DNA of 33,498 nucleotides. It comes from Syntrophobacteria bacterium (GTDB taxonomy: Bacteria; Desulfobacterota; DSWW01). Position 1 is the first letter of the stretch. Each line of letters opens with the position of its first letter. Both the position numbers and the translations under genes were made by a program. Positions 23,732 through 31,783 of the stretch are shown here, piece after piece. The stretch is taken from NCBI GenBank assembly GCA_030145435.1, contig JAQYVQ010000188.1, positions 1 through 33,498 on the forward strand, read 5' to 3'. The notes under the pieces were generated by a model. It saw nothing but the letters and a program-made list of their open reading frames with translations. It did not search any database and was not told the origin of the DNA.

Positions 23732-24937
23732 CTACAAGACCTGCCGTATGCCTCTGGCCGCCTGCTGGATCCTCTGCTCGTTCTCGACCAGAGCGAAGCG
23801 CACGTACCCCTCACCGAATTCCCCAAACCCGACGCCCGGCGAGACAGCCACCTTCGCCTCCTTGAGCAGGAGCTTGGTGAACTCCAGGGACCCCATTTTC
23901 TGAAAGGGCTCCGGGATCTTCGCCCAGACAAACATGGTCGCCTTCGGCTTCTCGATCTCCCATCCGGCCCGGCCCATCGCGTCGATCAATACGTCCCGTC
24001 TCTTCTGATACACATCCACGATGGATTGCACGCACTCCTGCGGGCCGTTCAAGGCAACGGTGGCGGCAATCTGGATCGGTTGAAAGATGCCGTAATCGAG
24101 ATAGCTCTTTATACGGGTCAGGGCCCCGATCATCTCCTTGTTGCCTACGACGAAGCCGATCCGCCAGCCCGGCATGTTGTAGCTCTTCGACATGGAGAAC
24201 ATCTCCACGCCCACGTCCCTGGCTTCCGGCACCTCGAACAGGCTGGGCGCCTGGTAGCCGTCGAAACAAAGATCCGAATAGGCAAAATCGTGGATGATCA
24301 GGATCTTGTTTTCCCTTGCGATGGAGACGATCTTCTCGAAGAAGCTCTTGTCCACCACGCGCGTCGTCGGGTTGTGGGGAAAGCTCAGGATCATCATGCT
24401 CGGACGCGGCCAGGTCCCCTTTATGGCCCGGGTAAGGTCCTCGAAGAAGTCCCGATCCGGGCTGATGGGAACACTGTGCACGTCCGCCCCGGCGATCATG
24501 ACCGAATACATGTGGATCGGGTAGGTCGGATTCGGAACGAGCACGATGTTTCCCGGCCCCAGGGTCGCCAGGGCAAGGTGAGCCAGCCCTTCCTTTGCGC
24601 CTATCGTCGCAATTGCCTCCGAATCCGGATCGAACTCCACCCCGTATCGCCTGCGGTACCAATCCACGATGGCCAGCCGAAGCTTGTAAATCCCTCTCGA
24701 GACGGAATACCGATGATTCCGCGGGTTCTGGATCGCCTCGGTGATCTTGTCCACGATGTGGGGAGGGGCCCCGTGATCCGGGTTCCCCATCCCGAGGTCG
24801 ATGATGTCCTCGCCGGCCCTCCGCGCCTCCATCTTCATCGCATCCACCGTACTGAACACGTAAGGAGGAAGCCTCTTCATCCTCGCAAACTCGAGGTCCA
24901 GCCCCTTCCGCTCCTCCTGCGTCTCGATAACCGACAC
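23732..24937 (-). CDS. alaC: PLP-dependent aminotransferase, AlaC-like
   Basis: The 401-residue class I/II aminotransferase closely follows E. coli AlaC from memory. Matches include FARMKRLPPYVFSTV, GEDIIDLGMGNPDHGAPPHIV, RYSVSRGIYKLR and FSMSKSYNMPGWRIGF, with the PLP lysine at 251. KATMFVWAKIPEPF and VSPGVGFGEFGEGYVRFAL follow. AlaC makes alanine from pyruvate and glutamate, but related enzymes transaminate aspartate or LL-diaminopimelate. Its linkage to hom leaves an aspartate-family role possible. The start is GTG, with AAGGAGG 8 bases upstream. It is 58 bases after trpG. Confidence 0.9.
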   Translation of the reverse strand: MSVIETQEERKGLDLEFARMKRLPPYVFSTVDAMKMEARRAGEDIIDLGMGNPDHGAPPHIVDKITEAIQNPRNHRYSVSRGIYKLRLAIVDWYRRRYGVEFDPDSEAIATIGAKEGLAHLALATLGPGNIVLVPNPTYPIHMYSVMIAGADVHSVPISPDRDFFEDLTRAIKGTWPRPSMMILSFPHNPTTRVVDKSFFEKIVSIARENKILIIHDFAYSDLCFDGYQAPSLFEVPEARDVGVEMFSMSKSYNMPGWRIGFVVGNKEMIGALTRIKSYLDYGIFQPIQIAATVALNGPQECVQSIVDVYQKRRDVLIDAMGRAGWEIEKPKATMFVWAKIPEPFQKMGSLEFTKLLLKEAKVAVSPGVGFGEFGEGYVRFALVENEQRIQQAARGIRQVL

Positions 24938-24995
24938 GGTTTTCCTCCTTCTTAAGTTTTCATTCCTCCCCGAGGAGGCTGTCTTGGCAAGCCCC

Positions 24996-25571
24996 CTACC
25001 GGGGGGCGTATGCTTCCAGGAAGTTCTTCAAGAGAGTCTTCCCGCTCGTTGTCAAGATGGATTCCGGGTGGAACTGGACGCCTTCGATCGCAAGCCTCTT
25101 GTGCCTGACACCCATGATCTCACCGTCTTCTGATGTGGCCGTCACCTTCAGGCAGGACGGCAACCCCTTCCGCCGAATCGCGAGTGAGTGGTACCGCGTG
25201 GCGGTGAAAGGGTTTTCCAGCCCCTGGTAGATCCTTCTTCCGTCATGTCGGACGCGGGACACCTTGCCGTGCATCAGCCTCGCGGCCGAGTCGATCCGCG
25301 CGCCAAAGGCGAAACCGATCGCCTGATGGCCCAGGCAGACCCCGAGGATCGGCAGCCTCCCCGCGAGGGTGCGGACGGCTTCAACCGAGATTCCCGCGTT
25401 CTGAGGCACCCCCGGACCGGGAGAAATGATCAGATAGTCCGGCCTCGCCCTCTCGATCTCTTTCGTGGAGACCGCATCGTTACGACGAACCAGGACCTTG
25501 TTCCCCATTTCCTGGAAGTACTGAACCAGGTTGTAGGTAAAGGAATCGTAGTTGTCAATCATGAAGATCAT
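24996..25571 (-). CDS. trpG: Anthranilate synthase component II (glutamine amidotransferase)
   Basis: The 191-residue class I glutamine amidotransferase supplies ammonia to TrpE. IDNYDSFTYNLVQYF is the family start, PGPGVPQNAG follows, GVCLGHQAIG holds the nucleophile Cys79, and VQFHPESILT holds the His/Glu pair. The chosen ATG lies 17 bases inside the end of trpE, with AGAGGG upstream, so translation is coupled. An ATG three codons later is the alternative. In some bacteria this subunit also serves 4-amino-4-deoxychorismate synthase as PabA. Confidence 0.95.
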   Translation of the reverse strand: MIFMIDNYDSFTYNLVQYFQEMGNKVLVRRNDAVSTKEIERARPDYLIISPGPGVPQNAGISVEAVRTLAGRLPILGVCLGHQAIGFAFGARIDSAARLMHGKVSRVRHDGRRIYQGLENPFTATRYHSLAIRRKGLPSCLKVTATSEDGEIMGVRHKRLAIEGVQFHPESILTTSGKTLLKNFLEAYAPR

Positions 25572-27087
25572 ACACGACACCCTCTTCCCAGTCCTCGGCA
25601 AGGGAGAAACCCTGTCTTGCCCACTGGATCGCCTTGATCATGGCCCGTGCCTTATTGAGGCACTCCTGGTATTCACGCGCCGGCTTGGAGTCCGCCACGA
25701 TGCCCGCTCCGGTCTGCAAGTACAATCGATCACGCATGGCGAGGATCGTGCGAATCACGATCGCCATGTCCATGTTCCCTGAAAAACTGAAGTAGCCCAC
25801 GGCCCCGCCGTAGGGGCCTCGCCGATGGGGCTCCAGCTCCTCGATGATCTCCATGGCCCGTATCTTCGGTGCTCCCGAAAGGGTGCCCGCAGGGAAGCAG
25901 GCCCGAAACGCGTCAAAACAATCCTTCCCCCTTCCCAAACGCCCCTTCACGTGCGAGACGAGGTGCATGACGTGTGAATACCGTTCACAGACCATCAGGT
26001 CTTCCACTTCCACGGTCCCCGGGGCCGAGACTCTCCCCACATCGTTCCGTCCCAGGTCGACGAGCATGATGTGTTCTGCGAGTTCCTTCTCATCCCGCCT
26101 CAGTTCCGCGGCGAGCTTCTCATCCGCCCGAGGGGTTCCCCCCCGGGGACGGGTGCCCGCGATCGGGCGAACTTCCACCGAAGTCCCTTCGACGCGCACC
26201 AGCACTTCCGGTGAAGATCCCACCAACGCGTAGTGAGGGTACTGCAGGAAGAACATGTAGGGGGAAGGGTTCACGAGTCGCAACGACCGGTAGAGCGAGA
26301 ACGGATCGACAGCCTCCTGGACCTCCAGTCTCTGAGAAATGACCGCCTGGATGATGTCCCCGCTTCTGACATAGGCCTTCGTCTTCTTCACGGCTTCCAG
26401 GTACTCTTTTCTCCTCATGTTCGCCTTCACACGCAGTTTCCCGCCCGTCTTTTGCGGCGCCTTCGGACGCAAAGGGGCCCGCAGCCGTTGAACGGTCTTC
26501 TCGATCCTCTCCACCGTTGCCTGATAGGCCTCTTTCGGGTTCGCGTGGTCCGGCAGGTAGCAGCAGGAGACCACGCGGATCGTGTGGCTGATGTTGTCGA
26601 AGATGAGCAGGCATTCGGGGATGACCATGTAGATGTCCCATACGTCGAGGACCTGCTCCGCCCGTTCCGGGAGGCGCTCGAAGAACCGGACGGTGTCGTA
26701 CCCCAAATACCCCACGGCGCCTCCGTAGAACCGGGGCATATCGGCGCTGGACACGGGCCGGTATCGCCTCATGAAATCCCGAAAGGCAAAGAACGGGTCT
26801 TCCACCTCCTCGCGGCGTCGCCTTCCCCCTTTCTCCACCACCTCGATTTGACGGCCCCTGCACCGGAACACCGACGCAGCGCCCGTGCCCAGAAAGCTGA
26901 ACCGTGCCCATCTCTCCCCCCCTTCGACGCTCTCCAACAGAAAGCCGTGAGTCCCCGGGTTGAGCTTCAGGTAGGCGGAGACCGGCGTATCCTGATCGGC
27001 CAGGATCTCGCACGATACGGGCACCAGGTTGCCCTTTCGTAGGAGAGCGCTGAACTCCGAAAAGGACGGGCGTATGGAGAGGTTCAT
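25555..27087 (-). CDS. trpE: Anthranilate synthase component I
   Basis: The 510-residue chorismate-utilising enzyme makes anthranilate, the first step of tryptophan synthesis. FLLESVEGGERWARFSFLG contains the LLES sequence associated with tryptophan feedback inhibition. The chorismate-binding domain has NPSPYMFFLQ, GSSPEVLVRV, RPIAGTRPRG, DEKELAEHIMLVDLGRNDVG and YGGAVGYFSFSGNMDMAI. GGAGGAG lies 5 bases before the ATG. The ATG overlaps the stop of the SPOR gene as ATGA. Other trp genes are not in the window. Confidence 0.96.
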   Translation of the reverse strand: MNLSIRPSFSEFSALLRKGNLVPVSCEILADQDTPVSAYLKLNPGTHGFLLESVEGGERWARFSFLGTGAASVFRCRGRQIEVVEKGGRRRREEVEDPFFAFRDFMRRYRPVSSADMPRFYGGAVGYLGYDTVRFFERLPERAEQVLDVWDIYMVIPECLLIFDNISHTIRVVSCCYLPDHANPKEAYQATVERIEKTVQRLRAPLRPKAPQKTGGKLRVKANMRRKEYLEAVKKTKAYVRSGDIIQAVISQRLEVQEAVDPFSLYRSLRLVNPSPYMFFLQYPHYALVGSSPEVLVRVEGTSVEVRPIAGTRPRGGTPRADEKLAAELRRDEKELAEHIMLVDLGRNDVGRVSAPGTVEVEDLMVCERYSHVMHLVSHVKGRLGRGKDCFDAFRACFPAGTLSGAPKIRAMEIIEELEPHRRGPYGGAVGYFSFSGNMDMAIVIRTILAMRDRLYLQTGAGIVADSKPAREYQECLNKARAMIKAIQWARQGFSLAEDWEEGVVYDLHD

Positions 27088-27668
27088 AAGTTCTCCTCCT
27101 TCTTCCCCACGGGTCGGATCAGGATATCCTTGTACCCCTCCCTCTGTTCGAGACGTTCTTTGACCTCCGCGGCCATCTCCGCACTCGGTAACGGTCCCAC
27201 AAAGACCCTCGAATACCCGCCATCCGCCCCGGAGGGATCGGACGCACGGAGGAAACAGCGGTATCCTTTCTTCCGCAGTTCCCGTACGAGATGTTCCGCA
27301 CGCTCCGGTTCACGGAAAGAGGCGATCTGAAGCACCGCGACTCCGGCTTGCCCGTCCTCGGCGGACGGCTTCGACAGCGCCTCCGTCGGGCGGGCCTTCG
27401 GGGCGACGGACGGGCGCCCCACACCTACTTCCTCATCAGGGGCCGTCAGGGACTCCTCGAAGGAAAGAACCGGGAGTTCTTCCTCGGCCACGACACTTTC
27501 GTCGGCCCTGTATACTCTCCGAATCTCCCGCATCTGCTCCGTGCGTCCCACCAGGATGCCCACATAGAATGCCAGGCCTGAAACGCCAACCCAGATGAAG
27601 AACAGGCAGAGGAGTGAAAGGGGAGAAAAACGGATCTCTGTAGGACGCCTTTTGGTCGCCTTCCCCAT
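27084..27668 (-). CDS. SPOR-domain inner-membrane protein
   Basis: The 194-residue protein has a short cytoplasmic N-terminus, one membrane segment (LSLLCLFFIWVGVSGLAFY), a variable linker and a C-terminal SPOR domain (about 115-190). The SPOR domain reads VLQIASFREPERAEHLV, LRKKGYRCFL and RVFVGPLPSAEMAAEV. SPOR domains bind denuded peptidoglycan glycans, often at the septum. The ATG at 27668 is preferred because the predicted transcript begins near 27714 and the MGKATKRR start is typical; an ATG at 27701 is possible. The TGA overlaps the trpE ATG, coupling it to tryptophan genes. Confidence 0.85.
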   Translation of the reverse strand: MGKATKRRPTEIRFSPLSLLCLFFIWVGVSGLAFYVGILVGRTEQMREIRRVYRADESVVAEEELPVLSFEESLTAPDEEVGVGRPSVAPKARPTEALSKPSAEDGQAGVAVLQIASFREPERAEHLVRELRKKGYRCFLRASDPSGADGGYSRVFVGPLPSAEMAAEVKERLEQREGYKDILIRPVGKKEENL

Positions 27669-27720
27669 CTCGTGGCCCCGCCAGAGTGTACCCTCATCCA
27701 TCTCTCAAAATCCGAGTCGG

Positions 27721-27749
27721 ATTGTATCCCAACATTCCGACCCGGTCAA
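27721..27749 (-). promoter_or_regulatory. Strong predicted sigma-70 promoter for SPOR-trpEG-alaC-hom
   Basis: On the minus strand TTGACC (27744-27749) and TACAAT (27721-27726) are separated by exactly 17 bases. It is one of the best promoter matches in the window and would start transcription near 27714. Confidence 0.7.
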
Positions 27750-27803
27750 TTTTGGCATCCATGTGCACACCCTTCGCTGGCTGGACCCAATCATGCCATT
27801 GTG

Positions 27804-27936
27804 TTGGCTATTCGGCTATTAGCCATTAGCTGTTAGCTCCCAACCACACCCCACCAGGACTGTCGGTCGTCCTCCTCCTCGTCCTCGTCGAACGGAAGGG
27901 GTGGGCTAATTGCTAAAAGCTAATGGCCAACAGCCA
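27804..27936. repeat. Palindromic heptad-repeat element, copy F
   Basis: The arms (27804-27837 and 27905-27936) are TTGGCT plus TTAGC heptads, inverted to each other. The inner flanks are TCCCAACCACACCCC and GGGGTGGG. A CTCCTC/CTCGTC short-repeat copy lies in the loop (27869-27890). It occupies the divergent gap between the SPOR and M48 genes. Confidence 0.9.
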
Positions 27937-27974
27937 TCCTACTCGCTTTCCGTCCCCCCTTGTGTCATTCTGGG

Positions 27975-27990
27975 GGCGTCTAGAGACGCC
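27975..27990. promoter_or_regulatory. Palindrome ahead of the M48 protease, possible operator
   Basis: GGCGTCT and AGACGCC flank two bases. It lies 34 bases before the M48 start, overlapping the place where a -35 box would be if TACAAG at 28004 is a -10. No regulator is identified. Confidence 0.3.
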
Positions 27991-28023
27991 TGGCAGAAAT
28001 GCCTACAAGTGGATCCTTCAGAG

Positions 28024-29454
28024 ATGTTCACCCATGACCGAGGCAGCCAGGTCTTCTCCCAACCTCCTCCGGAGGCGGTGACTTGGTTCACCCTCCTGCT
28101 TGTCTTCGTTGTCCTCACGCTCGTGTTCCCTTTCGCGTCCCCATCTTCAACCATCGCGGAAGAGGCATCCCCGGATCGGTCCACTGTGGAGGCATGCCCG
28201 GGAGATCCGTCAGACCCCTTGACCTTTTTCACCGAAGAAGACATCGCAACCTGGAAGCAGTACCAACGACGGAAGATGTGGACCCATCTGATCGGGCTGG
28301 GTTCGATGCTCACCTTCTACCTGGTCCTGATCATCACCGGCCTCAACAGGGCCCTGAAGGGGATCGCGGAACGTTCAGCCGCCTGGTGTTACAAGAACCC
28401 GTCCCTGATCCGAATCGGACGACGATGGCCCCTGCTCGCGAGAATCGTCAAGATTCCTGAACATCTTTTCGGGGGAAGGCAGTGGCTCGAGGTTCTTCTC
28501 TACTGCGTGTTCTTCCTGTTTCTGATTCGCCTGTTCTTCTTCCCCCAGGACTTCTACCGCACCTACTGGTACGACCTCCGGCACGGCCTCTCCAACTACA
28601 CCCTGAGTCTCTGGCTCCTCGACTATGCCAAGGGGCTCTGCCTGGGCACCCTCTTGTTCGCCCTGATGGTTTTCGGGATCTACGGGCTCATGGCCCGCGT
28701 AGGTTCGCGATGGTGGCTTCTACTGTGGGCGGGTGTGTCGGTTGCCATCGTCGGCTATGTGGTGATCGCCCCGTACGGATCGCACATCTACAGTGACTTT
28801 CGCCCCCTCGAAAGCGGGGAACTCCGTGATCGGCTGAAGGGGCTGGCCACACGAACCGGGCTTCAGTTGGAGGATGTTCTGGTCGTCGACGCGAGCCGAA
28901 GGACCAAGAAGGTAAATGCCTACTTGAGCGGATCCGGCCCCTCCGAACGCATCGTGCTCTACGACACCCTCCTCGAGAGTTTCACGCCCCGAGAGATCAC
29001 GATGATCATGGCCCACGAACTGGCACACTGGAAGGAGCCGGATGAGCGACGCTCCTACGCGGTCTTCTCGCTGACCGTCTTCTTCGTGCTCGCCCTCGCC
29101 AATTTTATCCTGAAACGTGGCACCCGATTCCGCCGGCTCCACTATTCCTCCCCAAAAGACGTGGCAGGCCTCCCGGTTCTCTTCTTGACCTTCTTCGTCG
29201 CCTTCCAGGTCCTGCGCCCCGCCAACCTCACCTGGAAACGGGCGAGGGAGATCGCGGCAGACAGGATGTCTCTCGAACTCGTTTGCGACCCGGAGGCCTT
29301 CATCACGACCCATGTCAAGCTGGCACGGCTCAATTACGCGGATGTCGACCCCCATCCTCTTGAAGTCATCTTCTTCGCTTCCCACCCCCCCTTCCGCGAG
29401 AGGGTCGAAGCAGCCCTTGCGGCGGACTGCGAAGTGGCCGCTGGCTCACATTAG
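28024..29454 (+). CDS. M48 family zinc endopeptidase (Ste24/HtpX superfamily), multi-spanning
   Basis: The 476-residue membrane protease has several hydrophobic segments. HELAH at 331-335 (MIMAHELAHWKEPDE) is the HEXXH zinc motif, and AREIAADRMSLEL about 90 residues later holds the third ligand glutamate. HPPFRERVEAAL is the family end. VLVVDASRRTKKVNAYLSG precedes the active site, as in Ste24-type M48 proteins. An upstream in-frame start at 27910 falls inside the repeat element and is rejected; ATG at 28024 gives a plausible short N-terminus before the first helix. It is followed by rpoH in the same direction. Confidence 0.87.
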   Translation: MFTHDRGSQVFSQPPPEAVTWFTLLLVFVVLTLVFPFASPSSTIAEEASPDRSTVEACPGDPSDPLTFFTEEDIATWKQYQRRKMWTHLIGLGSMLTFYLVLIITGLNRALKGIAERSAAWCYKNPSLIRIGRRWPLLARIVKIPEHLFGGRQWLEVLLYCVFFLFLIRLFFFPQDFYRTYWYDLRHGLSNYTLSLWLLDYAKGLCLGTLLFALMVFGIYGLMARVGSRWWLLLWAGVSVAIVGYVVIAPYGSHIYSDFRPLESGELRDRLKGLATRTGLQLEDVLVVDASRRTKKVNAYLSGSGPSERIVLYDTLLESFTPREITMIMAHELAHWKEPDERRSYAVFSLTVFFVLALANFILKRGTRFRRLHYSSPKDVAGLPVLFLTFFVAFQVLRPANLTWKRAREIAADRMSLELVCDPEAFITTHVKLARLNYADVDPHPLEVIFFASHPPFRERVEAALAADCEVAAGSH

Positions 29455-29498
29455 CAGTTAGGTCATTCGCTCCCATCCTGACCCCTTTACCTCTGCCC

Positions 29499-29527
29499 TT
29501 GCATTCCCCCACCAAAAATCCTAGCAT
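29499..29527 (+). promoter_or_regulatory. Predicted sigma-70 promoter for rpoH
   Basis: TTGCAT (29499-29504) and TAGCAT (29522-29527) are separated by exactly 17 bases. Transcription would start near 29535, about 37 bases before rpoH. Confidence 0.5.
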
Positions 29528-29571
29528 AGAACAAATCGTTCGACGGAAGAGAAACAACACACAGAAGCCCG

Positions 29572-30585
29572 ATGGAATCGACCAAAGACAAAAGGGAACC
29601 GGATGAACCGGAGCCCGAAGGAACACTGCCCGAGTTGGTTGACGAGTCATCGCCGCCGAAGCAGAAGGCTAAGCCTGGCAAGTCCTCTGACGCCCCCGAG
29701 ACCGCCCTCGTACGCCCCTCTGCGCTCCAACTCTATCTGTCCAAGCTAGGCAAATACCCGATTCTCTCGCCGGAGGAAGAACACAAGCTGGCGGTCGCCT
29801 ACCTCGAGGAAGACGACCGCGAGGCTGCCTACCAGCTTGTCACCTCGAACCTCCGCTTGGTCGTGAAAATCGCCCTCGAGTTTCAGAGAACCTGGATGAA
29901 CAATCTCCTGGATCTCATCCAGGAGGGCAACATCGGCCTGATGCAGGCCGTAAAGAAATTCGACCCCTACCGAGGGATCCGTCTCAGCTCCTACGCCTCT
30001 TTCTGGATCAAGGCCTACATCCTCAAGTTCATCCTCGACAACTGGAGGCTCGTAAAGATCGGCAAGACGCAGGCAGAGAGGAAGCTCTTCTACAACCTCT
30101 ACAAGGAGAAAGAGCGCCTCCATCAACTCGGTTACGACCCCGGCCCCAAGTTGATCGCGCAGCGACTGAACGTCAAAGAGGAAGATGTCATCAAGATGGA
30201 CCAGCGGCTTGGGTCCTGGGAGGTCTCCCTCGAAAAGCCGATCAACGACGACTCCTCGTCCAGGTCCGTCAAGGATTTACTGCCAGGGCCTACCAAGCCG
30301 GCAGACGAGAGGCTGGGGGATAATCAGCTTCGGAGCTTGATCGGGGAAAAGCTTCAGGCCTTCCGCGACACCCTCGAGGGGAGAGAACGGGAGATCTTCG
30401 ACGAACGCCTCATGGCACAGAAACCGCTCACCCTCAAAGAGCTGGGGGATCGTTACGGGATCACGAAGGAGAGGACTCGACAGCTCGAGGCCCGCCTTCT
30501 GGAGAAGATCCGGGACCACCTCGTCCGGGAAATTCCGGACGCGGAAGAGATCATCCCCGAGTTCTTGACCAGCATCTCCTCGTAA
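29572..30585 (+). CDS. rpoH: RNA polymerase sigma factor of the sigma-32 (RpoH) type
   Basis: The 337-residue sigma factor has region 2 (NLRLVVKIALEF, NLLDLIQEGNIGLMQAVKKFDPYRG, LSSYASFWIKAYILKFI). The RpoH-box-like segment (ERKLFYNLYKEKERL) comes next, then region 3 and region 4 with LKELGDRYGITKERTRQLEARLLEKIR. These features favour the heat-shock sigma over RpoD or FliA. About 45 acidic, Pro-rich residues precede region 1.2, longer than in E. coli RpoH. No strong ribosome binding site is seen. Its 3' end faces the PpiC lipoprotein gene, 14 bases apart and convergent. Genes around it encode chaperone functions. Confidence 0.9.
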   Translation: MESTKDKREPDEPEPEGTLPELVDESSPPKQKAKPGKSSDAPETALVRPSALQLYLSKLGKYPILSPEEEHKLAVAYLEEDDREAAYQLVTSNLRLVVKIALEFQRTWMNNLLDLIQEGNIGLMQAVKKFDPYRGIRLSSYASFWIKAYILKFILDNWRLVKIGKTQAERKLFYNLYKEKERLHQLGYDPGPKLIAQRLNVKEEDVIKMDQRLGSWEVSLEKPINDDSSSRSVKDLLPGPTKPADERLGDNQLRSLIGEKLQAFRDTLEGREREIFDERLMAQKPLTLKELGDRYGITKERTRQLEARLLEKIRDHLVREIPDAEEIIPEFLTSISS

Positions 30586-30599
30586 ACGAGCCTTCGGGT

Positions 30600-31538
30600 C
30601 TACCCCTCGGAAGGAATCTCCTCCTCAAAATACCCCTCCTGGATCTCCACGTTCGCCTGCTCCCGAAGTTCCTCAGCGAGAGTTTGACGAACCTCCCGTC
30701 GCCTCGCCGATTCGAGCTGGCGGACAATCCGGTCCTTCACTTCCTCCAGAGAGAGTTCCTGGGCCGGCTGACGCCCCGTCAGCTCGATAATGTGAAACCC
30801 GAACTTGGTCCGCACGAGATCACTTTCGTCCCCCACGTCCTTCAAGGAGAAGGCGATCTCTTCGAACTCGGGAACCATTCTGCCCCGGGAGAAATACCCC
30901 AGGTCCCCTCCTCTGCTGGCGGCCGGTCCTTCGGAATACTCCTTGGCAAGAACGGCGAAGTCCTCCCCGGCCTTTACCCGGTTCAGGGCCTCTTGAGCCT
31001 TCTGTTTCGCCGCCGCCTCCTTCTCCGGGCCAGCGTTCGGAGGCAACAGAATCAGTATCTGACTGGCCCGGATGCGCTCCTTCTGCTGAAACCGGTCCTT
31101 GTGTTCCTGATAGTAGGCCAGGATCTCCTCGTCCCCAACCTTGGACCTCTCACTGGCGATCTCCCGGTACAGCTTCTCCGTTATCAGACGATTCCTGTAC
31201 CGATCGACCTTTGCCTGTATCTCTTCGTCCTGGTCCAGTTTTCTCTTTTCAGCCTCCTGAAGGAGGAGGACTTCGTCGATCATCTTTTCCAAGTGCTTCT
31301 GCTTCTGCTCCGTCGTGTTCATTCGTTTCTGCGTATACTCGGGCAAAGAGGTGAGCTCGCTTTCGAAATCATCCACCGTGATGATCTCTCCCCCCACCTT
31401 TGCCAACACGGGACCCTCCTTCTTGGCGACATCCTTGGCGGGTGAACTCCCGGGGGACACCGGCGTCTCAGACTTGCACGAAGACAGCACACACACCCAG
31501 GCCATCAAGCAAAGAAATACCGTTTTTCTTCCGAGCAT
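30600..31538 (-). CDS. PpiC-type peptidyl-prolyl isomerase lipoprotein (SurA/PrsA-like)
   Basis: The 312-residue protein starts with a lipoprotein signal (MLGRKTVFLCLMAWVCVLSSC, lipidated Cys21). A helical SurA-N-like region follows, with LAKVGGEIITVDDFESEL and MIDEVLLLQEAEKR. The PpiC/parvulin domain (about 160-265) has RIRASQILILLPPN, FAVLAKEYSEGPAASRGGDL, GYFSRGRMVPEFEEIAFSL and FGFHIIELTGR. It should assist folding of exported proteins at the periplasmic face. GGGAG lies 10 bases before the ATG. Which membrane holds the lipid anchor cannot be judged. Confidence 0.92.
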   Translation of the reverse strand: MLGRKTVFLCLMAWVCVLSSCKSETPVSPGSSPAKDVAKKEGPVLAKVGGEIITVDDFESELTSLPEYTQKRMNTTEQKQKHLEKMIDEVLLLQEAEKRKLDQDEEIQAKVDRYRNRLITEKLYREIASERSKVGDEEILAYYQEHKDRFQQKERIRASQILILLPPNAGPEKEAAAKQKAQEALNRVKAGEDFAVLAKEYSEGPAASRGGDLGYFSRGRMVPEFEEIAFSLKDVGDESDLVRTKFGFHIIELTGRQPAQELSLEEVKDRIVRQLESARRREVRQTLAEELREQANVEIQEGYFEEEIPSEG

Positions 31539-31597
31539 CTTCAGGTTCTCCCTTCTTTTTCGGTGGGATCCATGGGGAAGGCTCGACAAACAAGAGA

Positions 31598-31617
31598 GGG
31601 CCTCGGACCCGAGGCCC
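31598..31617. repeat. Strong GC-rich hairpin between divergent PpiC and J-domain genes
   Basis: GGGCCTCGG and CCGAGGCCC form a perfect 9-base stem around two bases. Read on the minus strand it is followed by CTCTCTTGTTTG, only moderately T-rich. It could be an operator, leader structure or weak attenuator for the PpiC gene. Confidence 0.5.
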
Positions 31618-31709
31618 GGCAGCCGAACCTCCTTCTCTGTAGCACAGGACCCCGGCGAAAGGCAATCAGGGCGCGCCGGCGAGTCCCGTCTCGTCCCCGT
31701 CCTCCTCCC

Positions 31710-31738
31710 TTGAAACCGAAACTGAAAATGCTTAGAGT
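31710..31738 (+). promoter_or_regulatory. Predicted promoter for the J-domain genes
   Basis: TTGAAA (31710-31715) and TAGAGT (31733-31738) are separated by 17 bases. CCTTGAAAC also matches the -35 box of sigma-32, but no CCCCAT-like -10 follows. Heat-shock control is therefore possible but not shown. Confidence 0.45.
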
Positions 31739-31783
31739 AAACGAAACAAGGGATGTTCGCTTCTCGCAAGCCGGAAAGACGCC

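Noticed and set aside
22250..24955. A long open frame of about 900 codons on the plus strand across hom and alaC
   Set aside because: It is antisense to two well-supported enzymes, has no domain pattern and is typical of shadow frames in GC-rich DNA.
27910..28023. Upstream start for the M48 protease
   Set aside because: The first codons come from the right arm of the heptad repeat, and no ribosome binding site is present.
31710..31738. Classical sigma-32 promoter for the J-domain genes
   Set aside because: Only the -35 box fits; no CCCCAT-like -10 box lies at the right distance.
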